NCBI GenBank assembly: GCA_022565395.1
Contig: JAIUMV010000001.1
Span: 62,001-126,000 of the forward strand
Source of the DNA: Marinobacter sp.
GTDB lineage: Bacteria; Pseudomonadota; Gammaproteobacteria; Pseudomonadales; Oleiphilaceae
Length of the DNA: 64,000 bases
Direction of reading: 5' to 3'
A program made the position numbers and the translations under genes. A model generated the notes under the pieces. That model saw only the letters and a list, made by a program, of their open reading frames with translations, ran no database searches and was not told the DNA's origin. This document shows, one piece after another, positions 59,613-64,000 of this stretch (its first letter is position 1; each line of letters starts with the position of its first letter).

Positions 59613-61421
59613 CTACATCTGCAACACAGTCTCGACCAAGCGAAGGTCTATTAGCTCACCGTCTTCTACTTCAATTACTGGTTTAGTGACCCTATCCGTC
59701 AGGTAACCGGATGTGTCGGTATATGAATCAGCAAAAACCTCCAGCTCATCTTCCACAACATAGTTATCCGGCAAAGGCACTGTGACAATGATATTGGCGG
59801 GAAGTCCCTCATTAACGTAAACATCACTCCACCAGCCTGTCTGAGACGACATGATGCTTATACGAACGAAGCAAGCAACATACCCTTCTACAGGCAGCGG
59901 TTGATAACTCCCATCTACCGAATCATCCGAATACACCACTCCGTCGCAACGGATGCGCAATGCCTGAGCAGCATCGCCTAACAAGGTACTACTGAGACCA
60001 ATCACCACATCTTCGTTTGAACCACTGTTCGCCGCCCCCTCATAGCGCACCCGTTGACCTGCGGAGCCTACCATGGGCGTTTTGGCTGCCCATGATAGAT
60101 TTGTAACATCCCACATAGTCTGCACCGTAGCGCCGTCTGCTGGAATCTGTAACATTAATTCCTCTAGGTCACCATTGACCGTGGCGCTCAACGTAACCTC
60201 ACAAGCTATGGGCGCACCTAGTTCGGTCAGGCATCGAACGAAATTGGATGTTTTGGGATTTTCAATCTCAATTTCAACATAAGGTTCAATGCCGGATGTG
60301 CGTTCACCGATCATTCCAGTTGCCGTAGTAGCGTACCAATGAATAGTAGCTTGGTTCGGCATATTGATGATCTGTGTGCCCTCAGCAGCCAAATAACCGG
60401 TATTGCCGCCGAAGGGAGTCACCTTAGAGCCGTCTGGCAGAGTGACGTCAACAACAACTGAGCAAGCGACCCCATGGCCAAGCCCGTCCACACAACGCAC
60501 ATTCAACGTGCTTCCACCAGACCATTTAAAATCCCAGTTCCAAGTGGAGAAGTGGCTGACCGTAGCAAGTACTGCCAGCCCCGTTGGAGAAGCAGGAGAC
60601 TCAACCACCTCCCCCACACCATCCTCAACCCACAACCCCAGGTCAGGATCAAAGCTCCACATGGGGATCTCCGTACCCACCTCCATCGCTTGGCCATCAA
60701 TGCTGACGATCGGCAAATCCATCTGGATATCCGCCGTTTTGCCCTCTGCCAGTTGAAGCGGTTGGCCAGCGTCGTTAAAGAAATTGACCGTCATCATACC
60801 CGCGCTGATCAGTAGTGTGCGGTCACCATCGGCAGCAATGGCTTGACCACCGCCTGGCATGGCCAAAAGATCAACATCCTGTATATTCCAGGGCGTCAGC
60901 TCAACCCGGGCCTTGCCTGTTGCCAGCGTAGAGGTGCCAGCCAGCACAAAGCTGTTTTCAGCAAAACTGACACTGGCGTTAAGAGAGGCGGCTGCCACTG
61001 TCTGGGCCGTGCTGATATCCTGCAACGCGATGCTTTTCTCTACCGGCTGCAACACCAACTGCACCGTATCCAGCCCTGCCACTGGCACCCGTAGGCTCTG
61101 GGGCACATGGCCTTCCAGCTCAGCTTTGACGACAACCTCTTCCGCATTGGCGGGAATTTCGCCACTCAAATTCGCACGGCCATCACGGCCTGTAGTGCCG
61201 CTATCACCCGGCATGGAAAGCAGGGCACCGGCCAACAAACCACCACTGACACCCCGAACCGTGCCCGTCAGATCCAGAGATACCGTTTCAACAGGCGTGG
61301 GATCATCGATTGGGCCACCGGGGCCATCAGTCGAGGCATCATCCGAGGAGCCGCAAGCAACCAGAGATATAATGAGGACACCCAGGCCGAAGCTGCGGCC
61401 CAGAGAGGAAGTTCTTTTCAT
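59613..61421 (-). CDS. Large lipoprotein with carboxypeptidase-regulatory-like/FAM171-like regions
   Basis: A 602-residue lipoprotein: signal peptide with lipobox LVAC (Cys23) and an acidic, Gly/Ser/Pro linker. A beta-sandwich domain (SLDLTGTVRGVSGGLLAGALLSMPGDSGTTGRDGRANL, about 48-85) looks like a carboxypeptidase regulatory-like repeat. A central region with VGTEIPMWSFDPDLGLWVEDGVGEV resembles a motif found in CILP and FAM171 proteins. Later repeats each contain two Cys (RCVDGLGHGVAC, RCLTELGAPIAC), suggesting three related beta domains with disulfides. Probably outer-membrane or periplasmic; function unknown. A terminator follows it. Confidence 0.75.
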   Translation of the reverse strand: MKRTSSLGRSFGLGVLIISLVACGSSDDASTDGPGGPIDDPTPVETVSLDLTGTVRGVSGGLLAGALLSMPGDSGTTGRDGRANLSGEIPANAEEVVVKAELEGHVPQSLRVPVAGLDTVQLVLQPVEKSIALQDISTAQTVAAASLNASVSFAENSFVLAGTSTLATGKARVELTPWNIQDVDLLAMPGGGQAIAADGDRTLLISAGMMTVNFFNDAGQPLQLAEGKTADIQMDLPIVSIDGQAMEVGTEIPMWSFDPDLGLWVEDGVGEVVESPASPTGLAVLATVSHFSTWNWDFKWSGGSTLNVRCVDGLGHGVACSVVVDVTLPDGSKVTPFGGNTGYLAAEGTQIINMPNQATIHWYATTATGMIGERTSGIEPYVEIEIENPKTSNFVRCLTELGAPIACEVTLSATVNGDLEELMLQIPADGATVQTMWDVTNLSWAAKTPMVGSAGQRVRYEGAANSGSNEDVVIGLSSTLLGDAAQALRIRCDGVVYSDDSVDGSYQPLPVEGYVACFVRISIMSSQTGWWSDVYVNEGLPANIIVTVPLPDNYVVEDELEVFADSYTDTSGYLTDRVTKPVIEVEDGELIDLRLVETVLQM

Positions 61422-61714
61422 GGGAGAGCCATCCTTGTTTGATCACATTCATGTGAATCGTCAGTGTTCTGACTGTCACTACCTTGTTGTCCTGAGAGGC
61501 AGATCCAAAGCGGTCTACAGCAACAGCACGAACTTTGCGCTGAACCACCAACGATCGTCCGCAGCATTCTATAGCAGCCCCACGCAGCCTCCAACAGGCA
61601 TTCATGAGCAATGCAAACAAGTGTGCAAAATACAAAGCCAATCGCTGCCGGATAGCCACACAACCTTTCACACATACACCGCCCTGCTAAATCAGAGCGG
61701 TGTATGTTGATGTC
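61422..61714. other. Intergenic region between lipoprotein gene and crotonase terminator
   Basis: About 290 bp that must hold the lipoprotein promoter. An inverted repeat ATACACCGC / GCGGTGTAT (61673-61681 and 61696-61704) forms a hairpin without a following T-run on either strand. No other motif was found. Confidence 0.5.
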
Positions 61715-61734
61715 GAAAAAGCCCGACTTTCAGG
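61715..61734 (-). terminator. Intrinsic terminator for the crotonase gene
   Basis: On the minus strand GCCTG-AAAGT-CGGGC is followed by TTTTTC, starting 7 bases after the stop codon. The stem has five pairs including one G-T pair. Confidence 0.6.
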
Positions 61735-61740
61735 CATTAC

Positions 61741-62595
61741 TCAGCTGGAGAACAAACCCTTCACGGGAAACAGGTCTTCGTAGACGGGCGCCTGTTTCTG
61801 GGCCTTTGCCTGGAAGGATTTCATCATATCAACGGGGCGGAACATACCGGACTGCCAGGTAGCCATATAGCGCAGGCTATCTTCCACGCTGTGGTCACGG
61901 CTGAAGTTAATCATTTCCTTGCAGCCGGTCACCGCCAGGGGTGAATTAGCAGCGATCTGCGCGGCAATCGCCATCACGCCATCCAGCATGGCTTCCTGCG
62001 TCTCGAAAACCCTATTCACAAAACCAAGACGATAAGCCTCCTCAGCACCGAACTTGCGGCCGGTATAGGCCAGCTCCCTCACCACGCCTTCCGGCATGAG
62101 CTTCGGCAGGCGCTGCAGGGTACCCACATCGGCGGTCATACCCAGTTCGGTTTCTTTGATCGTAAAGTACGCATCAGCCGTGCAGTAACGGCTATCAGCC
62201 GCACACACCAGGTCCAGAGCGCCACCAATACAACCACCATGAACCGCTGCCAACACCGGCAGGCGAACGCGCTCCAGGGAGGTGAGCGTATCTTGCAGTT
62301 GCAGCACTACCCGGCGCAGGTTCTCCGCCATTCGGCCCGGGTCACCGCTCATGGGCACGGATTTGGGATCAGAAAACACGCCCAGATCCATACCAGCAGA
62401 AAAGTGCTTGCCGGTCGAAGAAACCACAATTACCCGAGCATCGGTATTGGCCTCGATATCCTGCACACAGCGGGGTAATTCCAACCAGAAGGCCTTGTTC
62501 ATAGTGTTCAGCGCTTCCGGTCGGCTGAACTGAACATGGGCGATATGATCTTTAACTTCAATGTTGAAGCATTCGTAGCTGGCGAGTTCAGACAA
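61741..62595 (-). CDS. Enoyl-CoA hydratase/isomerase, dienoyl-CoA isomerase-like
   Basis: A 284-residue crotonase with oxyanion-hole segments KHFSAGMDLGVF and AAVHGGCIGGALDLVCAAD. The stretch FTIKETELGMTADVGTLQRLPKLMPEG carries the Glu and Asp pattern of delta3,5-delta2,4-dienoyl-CoA isomerase (ECH1 type) rather than the two Glu of a plain hydratase. It would help degrade unsaturated fatty acids with double bonds at odd positions. It ends in a terminator and lies 60 bp downstream of an AraC regulator gene on the same strand. Confidence 0.88.
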   Translation of the reverse strand: MSELASYECFNIEVKDHIAHVQFSRPEALNTMNKAFWLELPRCVQDIEANTDARVIVVSSTGKHFSAGMDLGVFSDPKSVPMSGDPGRMAENLRRVVLQLQDTLTSLERVRLPVLAAVHGGCIGGALDLVCAADSRYCTADAYFTIKETELGMTADVGTLQRLPKLMPEGVVRELAYTGRKFGAEEAYRLGFVNRVFETQEAMLDGVMAIAAQIAANSPLAVTGCKEMINFSRDHSVEDSLRYMATWQSGMFRPVDMMKSFQAKAQKQAPVYEDLFPVKGLFSS

Positions 62596-62655
62596 TGTGT
62601 TACTCCTCTGGCTATTTAGTGTTGGCGACGTTGCAGTACAGCAGCGCGCGCCAGG

Positions 62656-63669
62656 TTATGGCACGGATTTCCGGTATTCCCCCGGTGAGCAGTTCATCCA
62701 ACGACGAAAGGCCCGGGTAAAGCTGGCGGTGTCTGTATAGCCCAGATGAAAGGCCAACTCATCCAGCTTCATCGGGCTATTCGCCAAAAGCTGCTGGGCC
62801 AGCTGGCGGCGCTCTTCTTCAAGCAACTGGCGGAAGCTGGTGCCTTCCAGATCCAGCTTCCGCCGCAAACTGCGGGGCGACATCGCCAGTGCACCCGCCA
62901 CTTCATCCAGCGACGCCACCAGTCCCAATGGGCCCAGTAATTGCTGGCGCACTTTTCCGGCAACGCCACCTGTCTGCCGTTGCTTAAGCTGTTGACGGCA
63001 ACGGTGATCCAATACCTGAACCAAATGGGCGTCGTAGGTTGGCAAGGGCCGGTCAGCATCTTCCCTGCGGACCACCAACGCATTACGCGGTTGATTGAAG
63101 TTCAACCGCACACTGCTGATCCTCTCCAGGTCAGTACTGTAGGGCAACGGATCACCTTTCAGCTCGACCGCCTCCACATCAAACCCTGCCAGACTCAGTT
63201 CCTTGAACAGATTCAACCCGGTCGCCAGATCCCGCTCCAGCAGAAACTGGCGCAAGTGCCGGGGGATGTCGTCAGGGTCAAAAGAGACGCCAAAATAAGC
63301 ACCCTCGACAAACGTATGCATCTTGCAGTAGGCCGTGCTGAGGGGAAGATAGCGAAGGGCCAGTGCGGTGGCATCCCGCAGGGTCCGGCTGGTGCGCAAG
63401 GCAAATCCCCAGATACCAAAGGTTGCCACGCTGTATTGCAGCCCCATCTGAAAACCCAGCGCGGGCATATCCGGCAGCGCGAGAATCAGGTTCTCGATCA
63501 GTCGCATTTCCTGGGCGCGGGTAATCAGGCCGTCGCCAGTCTGCAAATCATCTTCGGCAATACCTGTGCCTAACAGACAGGCCTCACGATCCACACCCTG
63601 CTTGATGGCAAAGTTGATCATGACCTGACTGATGGTAACTGGATGAAGAAGGGTTTCGGTGTTGGACAT
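62656..63669 (-). CDS. AraC-family transcriptional regulator
   Basis: A 337-residue regulator with an AraC arabinose-binding-like N-terminal domain of the OruR/ArgR-like type (GLITRAQEMRLIENLILALPDMPALGFQMGLQYSVATFGIWGFAL) and a C-terminal pair of helix-turn-helix motifs (LDEVAGALAMSPRSLRRKLDLEGTSFRQLLEEER and KLDELAFHLGYTDTASFTRAFRRW). Such proteins often control lipid, alkane or sterol catabolism. It precedes the crotonase gene and is divergent from the partial membrane-protein gene; it may control either. Confidence 0.92.
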   Translation of the reverse strand: MSNTETLLHPVTISQVMINFAIKQGVDREACLLGTGIAEDDLQTGDGLITRAQEMRLIENLILALPDMPALGFQMGLQYSVATFGIWGFALRTSRTLRDATALALRYLPLSTAYCKMHTFVEGAYFGVSFDPDDIPRHLRQFLLERDLATGLNLFKELSLAGFDVEAVELKGDPLPYSTDLERISSVRLNFNQPRNALVVRREDADRPLPTYDAHLVQVLDHRCRQQLKQRQTGGVAGKVRQQLLGPLGLVASLDEVAGALAMSPRSLRRKLDLEGTSFRQLLEEERRQLAQQLLANSPMKLDELAFHLGYTDTASFTRAFRRWMNCSPGEYRKSVP

Positions 63670-63831
63670 AGCACACGAGTATGACCCGCCCGCGCAGGCC
63701 GGACAAGTGCCTGGCTAACCAAGGCCGTTTATGTCAGTTAGATGGCCAAAGCTGCCCTGTCTGCTGCTGCGACTCGCCCGTAGAGTGATAGAGAACACGC
63801 AAGCCACTAGCAGAACAACCCGGAGTAGCTG

Positions 63832-64000
63832 ATGTCTGATGACCTGACGGCCCTGAACAAGCAAGCCATTGCTGCCGCCAAAACCCACATGGGTATCGTA
63901 GCCTGGCCCACCGTAGCCCTGACCTTCGCCACGCTGACCGGCTTCATACTGACTCTGGCGCTGTTCGCCACCGGCCTGCTGCCGGTCTGGACTGCCACCC
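63832..64000 (+). CDS. Membrane protein, N-terminal fragment cut by window end
   Basis: An open frame starting MSDDLTALNKQAIAAAKTHM after a CGGAG site, running off the window. A first membrane helix is clear (WPTVALTFATLTGFILTLALF). It resembles the start of fatty acid desaturase/hydroxylase family proteins, but the His-box motifs that would confirm this lie beyond base 64000. It is divergent from the AraC regulator gene (162-bp gap). Confidence 0.6.
   Translation, partial: MSDDLTALNKQAIAAAKTHMGIVAWPTVALTFATLTGFILTLALFATGLLPVWTAT

Overview
The window looks like chromosomal DNA of a polarly flagellated, aerobic gammaproteobacterium near the Pseudomonadales/Cellvibrionales. The reasons are a FleQ-FleSR master regulator system, MotC/MotD stators, the polar-array proteins ParC and ParP, FlhF/FleN, an HptB-type switch, and lexA-sulA next to two small genes, an arrangement familiar from Pseudomonas. 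The species cannot be named from this sequence. No rRNA, tRNA, insertion sequence, prophage or CRISPR array was seen. || 1-15,703: one end of the flagellar/chemotaxis locus. On the minus strand, in transcription order, lie flhA, flhF, fleN, fliA, cheY, cheZ, cheA, cheB, motC, motD, parC, parP, cheW and a DUF2802 gene. They run into a convergent plus-strand pair, a second FliK-like protein and an FhlB-like protein. || 15,865-18,856: a plus-strand block (upp, uraA, a methyltransferase) sits between flhA and flhB and is followed by a composite inverted repeat. || 18,865-38,829: the main flagellar block on the minus strand: fleQ, fleS, fleR, fliE-F-G-H-I-J, hsbA-hsbR-hptB-like genes, fliK, then fliL-M-N-O-P-Q-R and flhB. 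Sigma54-type promoters (GG-N10-GC) stand before cheW, fliK, fliE and fleS, and a weaker one before flhA. This fits a cascade in which FleQ (sigma70-type promoter) activates sigma54 genes, FleSR activates the next tier and FliA the last. Flagellin, cap, rod and hook genes are absent from the window. || 38,920-43,057: a FliT-like chaperone, a DUF1329 protein, two small conserved genes, and sulA-lexA with a clear LexA box. || 43,161-50,261: an amidoligase/class I amidotransferase pair of unknown product, then tamB and tamA (outer-membrane translocation and assembly module). || 50,473-55,571: two acyl-CoA dehydrogenases, a voltage-sensor-like membrane protein with no pore, and an amidase. || 55,648-59,567: a Cys-rich protein and a 46-residue protein flank a divergent promoter with Fur-like boxes; then a neutral-ceramidase-like hydrolase and an Hpt-HD-GYP protein. 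|| 59,613-64,000: a large lipoprotein, a dienoyl-CoA isomerase-like crotonase, an AraC regulator and the start of a membrane protein cut by the window edge. || Best candidates for new biology: the amidoligase/amidotransferase pair, the pore-less voltage-sensor protein, the acyl-CoA dehydrogenase pair in which one partner lacks the catalytic Glu, the tandem peptide repeats in CheA, the Fur-boxed divergent pair, and two structured repeat elements.
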